Under the pieces are notes generated by a model that was not told where the DNA came from, did not search any database, and was given only the letters and a program-made list of their open reading frames with translations. Source: Leptodontidium sp. MPI-SDFR-AT-0119 (lineage: Eukaryota; Ascomycota; Leotiomycetes; Helotiales; Leptodontidiaceae). From it: 64,000 bases of DNA. Below, one piece after another: positions 46,760 through 60,727 of the stretch (its first letter is position 1; each line of letters opens with the position of its first letter). The DNA lies in NCBI GenBank assembly GCA_020726505.1, contig JAHLEZ010000015.1, forward strand, positions 1,798,001 to 1,862,000, written 5' to 3'. The position numbers were made by a program, and so were the translations under genes.

Positions 46760-48390
46760 ATGTCTGAGGAAAGATTCCCATTCCCGGTGAGAGATGCTGA
46801 GCGAATTATGAGAAGAAGGAGGCGGCAAGTTCTACGTCGACAAGCACCCGCACCAGAATCGGACAGCATCTCGGACGGAATTGAATCTGGGGAGAGTAGT
46901 GATGATGAATCTTCATCGTCAGGTGCTTCGGTCCAGCCTCAAACCCAGCCTCCACCTCCCTCGACTTCGTCAATTTCTTCAGCTCCAGTTATTCCAACAC
47001 TGGTGAGTTTGGAATATCCGAATTTCCCCTGGACGAGGCTCACTCGATCGCAGACTGCTATTCTCCCACCTGCCCAAGCAACTTTGTTGACGAGCTCATC
47101 CGGTCGCGTGATTCCTACACTTGTAAGTTGGACGACGTTCAAGTCTTATCCTCCGTACTGATGAAATTGTACAGACCGCTATCCTTCCGCCAGCCCAAGC
47201 AACATTGTTGACAAGCGTATCTTCTTCCACATCCGCAACAGCGGCTCCACAGAATGGAGATACTTCAATCCAAGGGAACAGGAACCAACCTCCACCCACT
47301 TCATCCTCGATAATACCATCACCAACATCATCACCATCACTTTTATCAACTTCTAGCCAGTCAACCTCAACGCCACCTGCAGTTGTTCTTCCCGTCGGAG
47401 GCTTCACTTCAACTTCTTTGGCACTGACGACAGCGACGACCTTCATATCCTCGTCTACGTCGGCATCAGCAACTACCAAAGCTCCAACTCCAGCCAATGC
47501 TTTGGGGGAGACTAATGATGCTCAAGTTTCGGGCACCCCATCAAAAGATACCACACTCTCGAAAGGTGTCGAGACAGTGATTATAGTCATCTCTGTGGGA
47601 GGTCCGTACTTCTTCCCTACTCCAACATCTTCTCCAACCCATCACATATTTCACAACCCTGTTTTGCTGTATACTTACTGCGCCCCTAGCCTTCTTCGCT
47701 GTCATAGTATATATCGGCCTAGTATTCTATCGGAAGCTCCGCCAACGCAAACTTGAAAACACAACCAGCTTCACCAACGGGACCCGCTCACTTTGGGGTG
47801 GCAGTGAACACAGCGCCTCTCAAGGAACACCTCAGATGACCGCAATGCCATCAAACGGCCCTCTCCCAACTTACATTCCACCCCCGGCAAGGCAACAAGC
47901 CCCAGCCCCAGAAATCAACCCCTTCGCCGACCCGGATTCCAATCCAAGACGCTCTGCGCTTTCTAACAACGCAGCCGAGCGACAAGAACGACTGGGACGA
48001 GTCCGTGCCGACCTCCTCGCCCCACGCGAACTCACAGGCGGTCTCATGCGCTCTGCCACGCAACGGAAAGGGGACCTTCTTGAGCCGAACCGCGGACACA
48101 TCAGGTCTGCGAGCGGGAACAATATGGGCAGTAACGCAACGGCCAGTTCTGGAGTCTTCCCATCTGCGAGTGCGGAGACGGCATGGCCTGCAGGAAGGGT
48201 AGATACCAACACCATGCTGCCGAACCAGAGGTTGGATATCGAAGCTGGAGGACAATGGGATGATTCTGTTACCGTGGCGAGGTATTCTAGTGCTGATACG
48301 GAGAGGTCGATGCCGCATTGGAGGACACCTAGTCAGTGGGTTACGGATCAGGCGAAGAGATCTCAGGGTGTGAGTAGATTGCCTGGTTGA
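46760..48390 (+). CDS. S/T-rich single-pass membrane protein, sensor-like
   Basis: Four exons (46760..47002, 47054..47122, 47175..47601, 47690..48390) close to 479 residues. The N-terminal 30 residues carry a strongly basic RRRRR cluster with no clear signal peptide. About 250 Ser/Thr/Pro-rich residues follow, as in highly O-glycosylated wall-facing stalks. One membrane helix (VETVIIVISVGAFFAVIVYI) is followed by the stop-transfer cluster YRKLRQRK and a 200-residue cytosolic tail with NPFADPDSNPRR-like motifs. The layout resembles Mid2/Wsc-type stress sensors, but no cysteine-rich head is present, so this is analogy only. Exon 2 (69 bases) and the beginning of exon 3 encode the same peptide TAILPPAQATLLTS. 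Confidence 0.75.
47054..47219 (+). repeat. duplicated exon segment
   Basis: Bases 47054-47095 and 47175-47216 encode the same 14 residues with mainly third-position differences. The ends of exons 1 and 2 also match (VIPTL just before each donor). This is the pattern left by tandem duplication of a 69-base exon with its intron. Confidence 0.8.
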
Positions 48391-49090
48391 TGTGATGTGA
48401 TGATATAATATGATGAAGATGGGGTGTTATACCTGAGGACATGGGAGGAAAGATGGGAATATCCGAATTGCCTGAAAGCTGTATTTACCATGGGACCAGT
48501 ACGCTCATTTCTATTCACTTGTGGTCTGGTGTACTTGCTTAGAAGCTTTTCGTTGAAGTAATAAATGCCATCTTCTTGATTGTAATTTTGTGGATGAATT
48601 GACCTTTTGCTATTGAGAGAAAATTTCGAATGGGAGGTGAGAGGTGTGAGGTGAGCTGTAAGCTGTGAATTGATTTTCTGAGGGGTCCCAGCATCAGGGG
48701 TTCTTTGAATGTTCTATTTCTGGCTGGTGACATCAAGATTGAGCTACAGCACACAAGAACACCATTCAATAAAGCCAGCTTTCTTCAACACTTCTCATCC
48801 CCAACTCGTCTTTGTACTAACATGCAATAGTATTCATCAGATCTCTATGGCAGTGACCAACAATGACATCCGTCTAATTTCTACCTTTCAACACAATCCA
48901 GGCCCATTTATTGAATCCACACCCAAGTCCCATTCCTTGTGATATCATACAAGCAAACGATAAACTTTCTTTCTCAGTAGAACATGGAGCAGGTCTAAGC
49001 TATAGAGTCACTTATACGAACATCATTTTTGAAGATCCACAAACCGGAACTTCATCTATTAGATCCTCATGCCTTCTCCTTTCTGTGCGG
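48391..49090. other. intergenic
   Basis: 3' flank of the membrane-protein gene. No gene is seen. Confidence 0.4.
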
Positions 49091-49445
<355 letters not shown>

Positions 49446-51421
49446 TACTAAGCACTCCCCATTTCAAATCTGCTGAACACCACTTGTCCTGTAAGTGTGT
49501 TGCACCTCCAGAAGTAAGCCCTCTGCTTCACTTATGCGACAAGTACTTACGAGGTTTGGTTGGGCTGCACCTAGTCACTCCCTGTTTGAGATAACAATTT
49601 CATTATGGGCTGTACTCTGTACTGAGAATTAGGGTAAGTCCTTGCCAATTTCAAGCAACTGCGTCCCTTCCTCTTTTGAAGCTGTATTTCACACAAGCGA
49701 ACCAGCACTATTTAATAAGCCTTAGACTTGACAATCAGAGTCTATTAACACCATTCTTCTTCTTCCTCTTCTTCTTTGCGGTCTTTGTACGACAACATCA
49801 TCAAGCCCAAGCTTAAGTTTTCACGAGCTTACGCATTCTTGCCTCTTCAAACAACGTTCCGTCCACCTTTCTAGCCGCTATGAACGAAAGGGAGTCCGCT
49901 GGGACTGTTCAAAGAGCCCTTGGCTACAGCGATGCATCATGTCTTTTCGGTGATGCTTTCTATAACACAACAGCATCGGCAAGTTCAAAACTTATAAAGC
50001 AACATGCGCTCCTCACACCAAGGACACCAATCCCCCCTCTCGGATCTCTTGTGCGGTGGAAGCATTTGGGAGTAACCTAACACTAGGCACAGGTATTTGA
50101 CTAGGAAATGGTGAATCAAAAAGTATATCCATACAGCTTTCCCCTCTTGTTGTTTCTTGTGCGACAACATTAATTGTAACTTATAGATCAAAGGGAACTC
50201 AATCATCTGAACTGCCAACAAGATCATGAGCTAGCTACAGCCTGGCAGACTCTGCCTTGTCCATGCCCAATTATGCAATAGATCAAAGAATTTCCCTCCG
50301 ATTGTGGTACTTCGAACAGCTGCGCCATTCCCAATTCATGGGAAACTCAGGAAGAGTGTTACTCTGCCATGGTCCAGCAAACTTTGCTTTGTCTCTGCTA
50401 AAGCGCTCTTCTTCGCACTTCGAGCACTGGCATATACAACAGCACCAGCAACTCAGAGGATTTGAGCAGTCCGGTAGAAGCTTGGTTCAGCAATGGCCCA
50501 CAACAACTGTATTATCCTCTTCGAGGGCCCCAATCCCAACCTATGGGTCCTGCCGACAACTTGTCCCGGAGGTTATCGCCTCTGTCTTGCGCAACTGAAT
50601 ATCAAAGCCCACCAGATTCACCCCATTTCTTTATCTCCTTGGAGAGAGAGGGGCATTAAATTGCGTGTTCGTGGTCCTTAGATTGGAGGTCTTTCAAGAA
50701 AAATGAGTACCGCAGGGCAACTTCCTCCCAACCAAGCTGGCAATCTGCCAACAGATGACGGTCTTGAAATGGAGACGCAGAGCTGGACAAGTTTTCACTG
50801 CCGAAAACAACCACTGCACACTGCTAGTAGGCTGGTGCAATAATTGGAACGTCTCCTTGGTCCAACCTCTTCTAATGAACTGCTGGGTTCTGCAAATGTC
50901 GTTGAAGATAATGTTGAGAATCACACGACTAGCATTTTGATCAAAGGGGCTTTGAATCAAAAGTAGTTTCATGAGGATTCCTCGAGGATACTTTTAATCT
51001 CATATATAATGTTCAAAAGTCGACCTGGGGCGGTGGGGATTCACCGCCTCGAATGCGCTAGCACTTTAGCGTGGCTTGATTAACTAGCGCCCGCTTTTAG
51101 TTCGAACAGCCCAACGACACCAACGTCTGAACTTCGAGGACCCTTTCAAGATCCATTTTAAAGGTCAAGCTTTGACAATAAATAATACTTTAGCTGGGGA
51201 GAATTATTCTCCTAGATGCGGCGCTTCAAATGGTGCATACATAATGCCAAACACTTGCGTGGCTGTTGTGTGGTGCCCAATTAGGCGAGGGGCGCAAGGG
51301 GCTTAAGCGATGTTGACGAGCTTCATCAACATCAACAGTCGGGACGACTAGGCCCACACCGATAATCAAAACAATTATTTGCACGCGTAGAACAACAAAC
51401 CTCGCTTTCTCCTCACCTCGA
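49446..51421. other. gene-poor stretch with a possible fragmented gene
   Basis: A pyrimidine-rich promoter-like block (49750-49870) precedes an ATG at 49880 with 66 open codons. At 50440-50659 an in-frame stretch reads like a disordered protein (NSTSNSEDLSSPVEAWFSNG, then YYPLRGPQSQPMGPADN). I could not join the two by introns. This may be a broken or orphan gene, or chance. Confidence 0.25.
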
Positions 51422-54400
51422 ATGACCTCTTCTTATTTGCCTCGCTCAACAACACACATTCAGGTCCTGCACCTTGCACCTTGCGATCTTGCTTTCTCTC
51501 GTCTTCATCAGCAACGACTGACGACGACAAAAGATGCCCTGAATTCGATTCATGGACAGTCTCTGTTTGCCACGATGGGTGTAGTTGCGCCGCTGCCCAC
51601 GCCGGCATGGGTGGCATACAATCGGGCATTGCCTTTGACATCGTGGGGGAAGGCCAATGGGCTGAGACGCGCAAAGTACATCGTCGCATGGAGACAGAAT
51701 CGACAGTACAGTGTCCAGTTCCGGAAGGCGAAATACCAATCAAGACTGCAACGGGAGCTCATCCTGGAGCAAAAGAAACATCGCGACAGTGAGTTCAAAT
51801 ATCTCCCTCTTGCGGCGAGGCCTACTTGCTCACCCGGTTCTGTAGAACCAAAAGATGTGGCTCGAGGCGGCAGCGGGGAGTTACTTGGGGCAGACATCCC
51901 TTTGAGAAGTAATGATAGTCATTTAGAAAAACGTGGAGCTTCAGCTTGTAAGTCTCCGATCTGAACATGGGAACCGATCTTGCTACTGACAATGATAGCA
52001 CGCGCTGCGATCAAAGAAGAGCGATTCAGAAAGAGATATACAAGTTTCAAACGGCTCCCAAGACTGAGATATTCCCGAGAACTTCTTAGACCTTGCACTA
52101 GCAACGACGAACTTCCACCTGTGGTTCAAGCAATGAAGGCAAGATACGATAATTACCAGGGGAAGAACCACAACCTTTTGCAGGCACAGAGAAAGACAAC
52201 TACAATCTGGCAAGTGAGCAGGCGATTCCAGTACGATGATGTTGGGAATGTCGTGCAGCAAATCCGCAGGAAAAGAATCCCCCCTAGCAAGTTCAGCCAC
52301 CCGTCCGTGGCTAGACTCCTGAAAAAGCTCGAGGTGCTGCAAGTTTCAACCAGTCGAGATCCAGCAAGTTATCGATATGTTCGTCCAAGGAAGCCCCTGC
52401 GACTGTTCTCGACCTCTGGAAATATGTTTGACAGCGCTCTGCCCAGATTATCGAGAATATGGATCCAAGAAGCTCTTCGAGTGGACGAAAGCGATTTAGA
52501 CATCGAGGAAGAGCCAATTATCGAAGTCCGGAAGACGTCAAGAAAGCATAAAAGATTTGGAAAGCTATACGGTACCATTCGGCACCGATTGATCGATGGT
52601 AGACTAGTTGCTCTGGCCAAAAATGTGCGACTTCTCCCCGACACGACATGGCGACATCTCATTCATAAGCTGGCTGCAAAACTTACGTCGAAGCCAAATC
52701 GGTCATATATCCATGCCAATGATGACGATAGTGCGGTAACACAAGCTTTCGCCAACGACGGTCGCGCGGTCCAGAGGATGCTGCTTCAGATACACCACAA
52801 GCGGCTCCGAATGTCGCTTCAGGGGCCGAGTTATGCAGCTGCAAGACTGGATGGAGTGATAGTAGACGATCCAAGCCCAATGCCTCGTTACTTCAGGGAC
52901 TGGAGCGAGATTGGGCCATATTACGAAGCATTGGAGGCGAGAGATGGTTTTGTTGGTCTTGACCATCGACATACCATCATTGACATGCGAAAAAGAGCCG
53001 ATGTACTCTGGGTGCAGGCTGACAGAGTTTATGATCCTGACGGGAATCACAACCACCAATCTTTCGAATCTGCTGAGGATTCAATTATTCTGAATGATGC
53101 AGGAGAAGGTCCCTCCTCAACAACTCCTAGAATGCTCAGGCGTTGCGAACCCATTGATTTCGATCTTCTCAGGAGGACAACCGGATACGAGAGTAATGAT
53201 GACACATCGCTGTCAGATATCGTAAACAGTACAACTCGCTCTTCAAAATCGTCAGACACTATCCGACGACAGCAGTACAATATTTCCAACATATCCTCGA
53301 ATGGTAGTATTCCAGGTACTCTTCGGAATGAGACAGAGGAGCCTCGAGGCCGGCACATGTCTGTAGAAAGCAGACTCGTCGAATTAGCAGAAACCGACAA
53401 GATGCGCAAATTGGAACTTGCAAAGGAAATATCAAGCATCGGATCTGGTCTGCTTGTACAAGAGGAGTTCAAGGACCTTGTGTCTCCAGAAGTTCCCTCG
53501 GGTTCCCAGATTACCCAGGGTCCTGAGATCTCTCATGTCCCAGTGCCGCCAGAAGTTCATATCTACGAGAAGAGAAATGACGCAGGCAGAGCTTTGTCGA
53601 GGCCGTCTGAGCGGCAAGAGAAATTCCCCGACTTCCAGCTGTATCATCGTTCGAAATCGTCGGTTACTGATCACGATGAAAGTATTGCCATCCCACACGA
53701 AGCCCTTTTCTTAGGAAGTGCCGAAGAAGAGATTGCTGTGAGGAAGACTCTTGAGCGGTTTAACGAGAACGGTATTCAACGATGTGGTCCATTTGCACGA
53801 AGAACTAATACTGCACTCAGACAATGTATGGCGATTGACACCCCTCTAGGAGTATTTTCTGACCTGGTTTGTGTAGCGCCCGTAGGTTTAGATCTGTCCA
53901 ACAATCCTGACTTCAGCATCGGTCCTCTAAGAAAGAGATTCAATACCAACGCTGCAGGCATCAAGCAAGGACGGGCCGCAACCATGACAAGATTTGCAAA
54001 CGGACGTAGACAGGACATAAGTGTGAGCAATGTTTTCCACAAGCCAGTGAGTCCGTTTGATTTCTAGTTGACGTTGGAGGGGCGAGGAATTATTCAAATC
54101 TGACAAGTGGTGTCAAATATAGATCAACCAACTGGCAAGCTCTCGATACCCCGTACTGGTAAGTGATTGATAACCTTTTGACGAGACACGGTCTATGCTG
54201 ACTTGTTCATTGATGCAGGGCGAACGAGGTGCTCCAGATCTTGGACCCAGGCCTGGATTGATTCCCCTGAAGCTTGTGAGCCAGCGACCTCAACCTCCAA
54301 GCAGAGATTACCGCTCTTCGTCAGCTCCAAACCAACCTAGGGTTATCGATGGCAATACAATATCTGATGTCTATCCGCAACAGAGCCACGGACTCGGCAT

Positions 54401-55742
54401 CGGCATCGGGCTTGGACTAGCGATGGGCCGTCAAACTCCTGCGAAAGTGCCAGAAACCTTGCTTCCTGGACCACCGGGTCTGTATGCCAACAACAGGTCT
54501 ACAAAGTCCCCGAGGAGCTCGATAGATCGCCGCACAACCGAAAGCCATCAAAGCGCTGGATTTGAGGCCGCTTTCGAAGTTCAAAATCCAAGGACCATTG
54601 GCTATCACGTTGATAATCATGAGCGTGAACGAATTGAAGAAAACGGTTGGAGGCCATCGGTAGGTCAACCATCTCATGACAGCTTTCAACTGCTTCGACC
54701 TGGAGGTGGCAAAATTTATCCGGACTACCAGAGGCGGATGTTCAAACCACGAGTTCCCGCACTTCCAGTGTTGACACCACAAGCTCCTCCAGTCTTGGTG
54801 TCTCATCAACGAGCGAATCGGTTCCCGATAGGCCCATTAACAGGCTACCTCTTGACAAAAGCTCGAGAAGAGCGGATTGGCCTTGGTCTGGTCGACCATG
54901 CAGTGAAGAATGAAACAGCAGTAGATGTGAGACTTGCTCGTCGGCTGAACGAGCCACACGAGCGTAAGCTGGCGCTTCAAGCAATGTATTCAGCTCATGT
55001 TGATGAATCTGAATCTGAAGCTGAAGCTGGGGCTGCAACTGGATCTGGATCTGGAGACAGAGACGAAGATGGAGCTGCTGTCGATGTTCCGAGTCGTCGT
55101 CGGACTCGTCGCTTCAGAAATGGAACGACTGTTCAGCCGCTTCAATTGGCTAACCATATTGGGTTTAGATCACGCGAGACAGCCAACCTTAATCTGCAAG
55201 TGGATGCAGGCACAACCACGACCCCACAAGCCACCACTAGAACTACGGAAGCCCAGATCTCTCATCAAAGCAACAGCAACAGCATCTACACCAACATCTC
55301 CAACAGCAACAGCGAGAACCCATATCAGAGCAACGCGGACGCAGTCCCAAGACCAGCACCAGGACCACACTTAGGAACTAATCAGGGCATCTGCATCGAC
55401 ACACCTGCAGAGGCAAACCAGGCAAACCGGGCCCCTCGGGCACCTCAGTCAACCCTCACCAGTGTCCCTGGACCCGTCACGAGCAGATCACGTTTCCCAG
55501 CTGGCCCCCGTCCTCTGCCTCCTCGTCCTCGCCCTCGTGCCCGTCCGCTTCCTCTTCCTACCCTTCGTGATCCGCCTCCCTTCCGTCCTCTACCTCCTCT
55601 TCCTGTGCGGCCTTCATCTCCATTCCCCTTAGTGTCGACCTCACTTCCGCCTACGTCTCCGTCGCCGCCTTCGCTCCTACAGGGTCCAAGGGAATCCACT
55701 GCTTCATCAACTTCACCCACTTTGCCGACAGCAGAGTCAGCC
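51422..55742 (+). CDS. large disordered orphan protein, in frame with downstream kinase
   Basis: Exons 51422..51947, 51999..54046, 54123..54158 and 54219 onward all join in phase. A second possible start is 51572 (MGVVAPLPTPAW). About 870 residues are encoded before the 36-base exon 3 and 570 more after it. The first part is basic and helical (RRAKYIVAWRQNRQYSVQFR). The middle has YFRDWSEIGPYYEALEARDG and long Ser-rich stretches. The last part includes an Asn/Ser/Gln-rich block and a Pro/Arg-rich block (PRPLPPRPRPRARPLPLP). There is no stop codon between 54219 and the kinase at 55743, so the end given here is arbitrary. Either the two form one protein of about 2222 residues, or this gene ends through an unseen alternative exon. 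No domain is recognised. Confidence 0.6.
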
Positions 55743-58440
55743 ATGGAGAACAACAGATTAACAGTCCGATCTCCAGAGGTCAGCCAAATTCGGCTCAAGG
55801 CTATGGACGATGCTCGCCAAATGCAGGTCAAAGTGATGGAGGAGTGCAAAAAGTTGAAAAAGGAGCCTCCATCTTACGTGCTTGAGGAACTGATTGGAAA
55901 GGGAAGCTTTGGCCGAGTTTATAAGGGGTAAGTCAATCTCACATCGCGTGCCGCGTGGATACTAAGATGCTCGCTCTCTAGAAAAAGCGTAAAGACGGCA
56001 GCTGTTGTTGCGGTAAAGATCATTGATATCGACGAGAGTGACACTATCAATCCCCGGAACGCAGATTCCTACAGCGAATTTCTCAAAGAAATCAATGCCT
56101 TGCGGGTCTTAGGAGAGAAGAACGCTAAGAACATAAACTTGGTCATCGAGGCCTTGCCTGTCAACCAAGCCATGTGGATGATCACTGAGTATTGTGGTGG
56201 TGGAAGTGTGGCGACACTCGTAAGTCGACCTTTGTTTTTTCCTAACGGCAAACGCAACTAACTTCTTGCAAGATGAAACCGACTGCTCCTGGAGGACTCA
56301 ATGAGAAGTGGATAATTCCAATCCTCCGTGAGGTAGCCGAAGCCATAGCATGGGTGCATGAAGCTGGTATCATCCACCGTGACATCAAGTGTAAGTCGAA
56401 GACACAACTGACTTTCCTTGAATCGACTGGCGACTAACGGAATTAGGTGCAAATGTACTGGTCACTGAGGAGGGCGATGTCCAACTCTGCGATTTTGGTG
56501 TTGCTGGAATGATTGAGAGCAAGCTAGACAAGCGATCAACAATAATCGGAACACCGCATTGGATGGCTCCGGAGCTGTTCGAACACTCGCCAAGCTACGG
56601 TAGTGAAGTTGATATCTGGGCCTTTGGGTCCATGATTTTTGAGGTTGCGACTGGGTATCCTCCGAACGTCGCTAACGGTGTTTCGTATGATCGGCTTGGT
56701 AGTCACTTGCAGAACCATACGCCCAGACTTGAAGGAGGCAATTACTCGAACAATTTGCGACGCCTTGTTGCATTCTGTCTTGAAGAGGACCCAAAGGCGC
56801 GTCCCACCATTGACCAGGTTCAAAAGCACCCATACATCCTGAACACCAGCTCCTCGCACCCAACTTCTACTCTCAAAGCCCTTGTTGGATCTTTTAAAGT
56901 CTGGGAATCTCGAGGTGGCAGCCGAGGATCGTTGTTTTTACAACATGGTGCCCAAGGCTCAACGCCAGCCCTCGTTTCACAGGATGATGAATGGAACTTC
57001 AATGGAACTGAGTACTTTGAAGATAATGTTTGGGGCCAGTATGGTGTCAAAGATGTCATTGAAGCATACGGTCCTGGAGCAGTTGGTTTTGTGGACGAAA
57101 CCACTCGCCCACCTGCCAAGGTATCGAGACGTCGTCCACCACCAGAAGCTTTGTCGCGTTTCCCAGCCGCGCCTCTGGAGAAGATTTTCGACCCCAATAC
57201 GCTGACCAGCTATGTGGATAACAGCACTACATATTATGGTCGGCCCATGCCACAACTGACACCTTCTGACAAATCAGATCTTCCTTTGCGGGACGATTCT
57301 GCTCAAATCTCTATCCGTGATACCATGATTGATCTTGGTGGTCACGATCCGGAGACTGGTCTCTCAAGTTTCCCAGACATGGATACAATCAAAGCCGGAC
57401 GCCGTGGGCGAGATGAAAGCGAAGATGAGTACAACTCAACTCTCCATGACTTCAGCAGACCGGCTCTGAGCGATCCTGCAGAGATAAATAACAATCGGCG
57501 AACTCAAGACTGGAAATTCCCATCTATGGCTCCTCCAGCTTCGGCGGATCCCGAATTATCGAGGTTCCCTACGACGTATGAAGTCCCTCGGCCTCTGATG
57601 ACTCCAGGATCGGGTGGACGTCCTGCTTTAATCCACCACCCGACAGAACCTCTCGGTGCATCTGGGGGCGGCTTCGCACCCACTGGTCCAACTCCCATTG
57701 AAAGACTGTCTATGCGAGAGTCGCTCATCGATTTGGACATGAGCATGCCTGACCCAATTCCGGAATTTCGTCGACCTTCAACCGCGAATTCTGATGTCGG
57801 TTCTACCACCAGTGAGCAGATGACTTCTGGAAACCCTTTTGAACTCGAACGTCATGCATCCTTGTACCAGCCCGTCCCCGTCGCCGAGGGCAGAGAACCG
57901 TCGATATACGTCTCTGATGAGACTGTCTTGCCTCCACTCTTGCGCAACGGAAATGTGTTACAGGAACTCGCAGAAATGTCAGACTTCTCCGCATCTGACG
58001 CTGAAGGTTCAAATGGTCGTACCCGTCGAGACATGAATGCGCCATATGAGGATTCTGATGACAGCTATTATGTTGTCAATCCAGGACCAAGCGAATCACG
58101 GGAAGGTCATAACCGGATTCCGCAATACGATGGAGCGGATGATAGAGACTATCTCTCTATGCCACCGCCCCCGGTACCATCAGCACGAGAAATTCCGCTT
58201 CCGCTTCCACGACCCAACTCACTTCCCATTCCGAGGCTCCCGGATTTACCAGCACAGCCCTCTCGGTCATCCCTGACTGGTTCTGCGTCTCAGGGCGAGA
58301 TGTCAACGGAGATTTCGAGAATTGTAGCTGCTATGAGTATTCAACTCGAGGCTTTCAAGGATCTTTATGATTCAAGCGATGTTGTCCAGAGATCAAATTC
58401 AAATCGGAGAATCGATCGGCGTGAATCAGGTACCCAATGA
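55743..58440 (+). CDS. GCK/STE20-family Ser/Thr protein kinase
   Basis: Exons 55743..55927, 55982..56219, 56273..56390 and 56447..58440 give 844 residues from the ATG at 55743. The kinase domain covers roughly residues 44-300: P-loop GKGSFGRVYKG (52-62), VAVK lysine 74, catalytic HRDIKCAN (176-183), DFG (196-198) and the STE20-family signature GTPHWMAPE (215-223). The words MKPTAPGGLNEKWIIPILRE and YGSEVDIWAFGSMIFEVATG place it in the fungal germinal-centre kinase group of Nak1/Kic1, POD-6 and Sid1, which control polarity and septation. Which orthologue it is cannot be decided here. The 540-residue C-terminal tail is disordered and acidic. The upstream frame stays open, so an N-terminal fusion is possible. 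The DNA just before this ATG is strongly pyrimidine-rich, as in fungal promoters, which favours a separate start. Confidence 0.9.
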
Positions 58441-60727
58441 GATGGCGCGGTCATTAAGTTGATTACTTGTCTCAATTGGGGATTTGGGGTGCGAAGAGAG
58501 AAACAATTCGTTCTGGGGCTGCAAGGCACCATTAAATTAGTGGCGTGGATCATGAGCAAATCTTACATCTTGCTTCCTTATATATGTTTGAGTTTGAAGT
58601 TACGATATGTTACGATACGATATGAGACTGCACTGCCGCGGCACTGCACTCTCTTACTGCATTAAGAAAGAGGCGTCTAGAGGGTCAATTTTTGGGAGGG
58701 CTCATAGCGATGGTGTTTAGTGCTTGATCTTGACAGGGAGGATGAAAAGTTACCATTGCGATTGATAGGAGTCATCGAGTTTACTGAACTGGAATCGGAA
58801 AGGGGAAGTGGGAATGGAATCGAGGATTTGATAATGCACTCACAGCAAGCGATAATAGAACATTTGAAATTGATATGATGATGTGCCACTTGCCTGCCTA
58901 TGATTTATGAGATTGCGATATCCTGATTGTCCTTTTGGTATTTCTACATCGTCATCTTCCTTCTAGTGCTCTTTGCCCTAGGATGTCAATTGATGGAGAA
59001 TTGTGTTACGTTTACGTTCTTGAACTCACGTGCGCTGAAGAAAAAGGCGTCTTTCCGGAATGAAGAATTCTGCTGCGCTCTCCAAACGAGCGCTCCAGAG
59101 ATTGGTCTCTCTATCAGTCAATGCTCCTTAACCTCGGTAACATAAAGCGCAATGTCGATCGATTGCAAAAATTATCAGACCTACTTTTAGAGCATAGGTA
59201 TCTTATCCTCGGTCAAACATGCCGCTAGAAAATAGGGCTGGATGAGGCTCTTCTCTCGCTTCGGTAGTGAGCTTCTAGCGCCGGTACTTGGCAGTTGACA
59301 GACCTTCAGGTGGCCCGTGCCGCAACCTACTTCCAATGTCGCATCACGTGCCCGATTGTCTTCAGGGTCAGGTCGATCCCCCAGGAAAGTCTGCCATCGG
59401 CCATGGGGGCCTGGCATTTTGGAGGGGATAGGTGAGGGATGAATTGCATTGCGTGCGCAATAATATACTTCCATACCATGACTCAGCCTCTTATTTCTTG
59501 TGAAGAATTTGTATTTGAGCCTTTGTTTACTTTCACAGTTTTGCTTGCGAGTCAAGTATATTTGACTTGTACTATCGCTGTGCTGTGTTCAGTGCAATCC
59601 GCTCTTGCCGGCCCCTCCTCCCCCCAATACCCTACTTCGTCACTCCTGCAGACAGACATCTTCCCTCGAACTTTCCTGTTCTTGGAATAGCAGTAGCGAT
59701 GCGATGGCTCTCTCTCAAGTGGAAGTGCATGTGCATGCTGAAAAATTCTGGAATATTGCCCAGGCCTGTAATTTAGACTCTAAGCCTCTATACCCTCGGC
59801 TTTGCTGGCAGAGGATAAGGCACTAAACCGACGATCAACTGATCCCTGAAGGTCGATCCATGAACTTCCGGAGCTGACCAGGGATGTAGCAGCATCGCCT
59901 TTTCCAACTTATGCGCTCAGGATAAGTTCAACAGCATTTTACAATAAAGCTTTTAATAGGGATGAGAAATCAACATAGCTAGTACTTCAGGGAGCTGCCT
60001 CTAGGTAAACAGATAGAAAAGTAACACAAACCACAGAACACTTCACAGCCATTGCAAGTCAAGAAAGGTACGTACAACAATGAAGCGGAAACATCGATAG
60101 TGCTGTAAGAGAAAAAGGAAAGCGCAATGTGTTGGGGGAGTGAGCCAGTTGTTGCGCCAGCAGGAGCGAAGTTGAGCAAGAGTGCGCGATGTAACAATGC
60201 AACTCATCTTCCAGATGCTTCGCAGGACGATCAACTCCCTCTCTAACCCAATACGCACCTCGTAGCGAACAGATCGGCAACATCCTTTGGGCATTCTGTC
60301 AGTTTTCTAGCGCAGAGTCGGAAAGATTCGTTGCCAAGAGCGTGAACCAAAGTTGATACCCCAACCACAACGCACTATGCCACTTAGCGCAACAAGACTA
60401 CTCATTATAGAGCATTTTCCAAGGGAAAAGAGACTTGTTTAGCCCGTACACGTGCAATGTTTGCATTCAGTGCAAACATTAGAGGAGCTCTCAGCAATAG
60501 CGTAGAAATCATGGAATTCAGACTAAATTAGAGAGATTTGGAGGGACATAAGTATCCGCCTCTCCCTCGAGAATCCTCGATTTCTTTCCTCTCCAGACAT
60601 CGTCTTTGCAAGCTCCAGATATTCTACTGTTTACAGTTTTACTATCCGCTTCCAAACTTTGATTACGCTTTTGCATTAGCAACGCTTACCGACAACCATT
60701 CTCGACAATCTTGCTACTCACTTCAAC
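58441..60727. other. gene-poor region (2.3 kb)
   Basis: No gene is supported. The first 250 bases are the likely 3' UTR of the kinase, with short CGATA repeats near 58610. The last 200 bases are pyrimidine-rich and probably belong to the promoter of the small gene at 60728. Confidence 0.4.
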
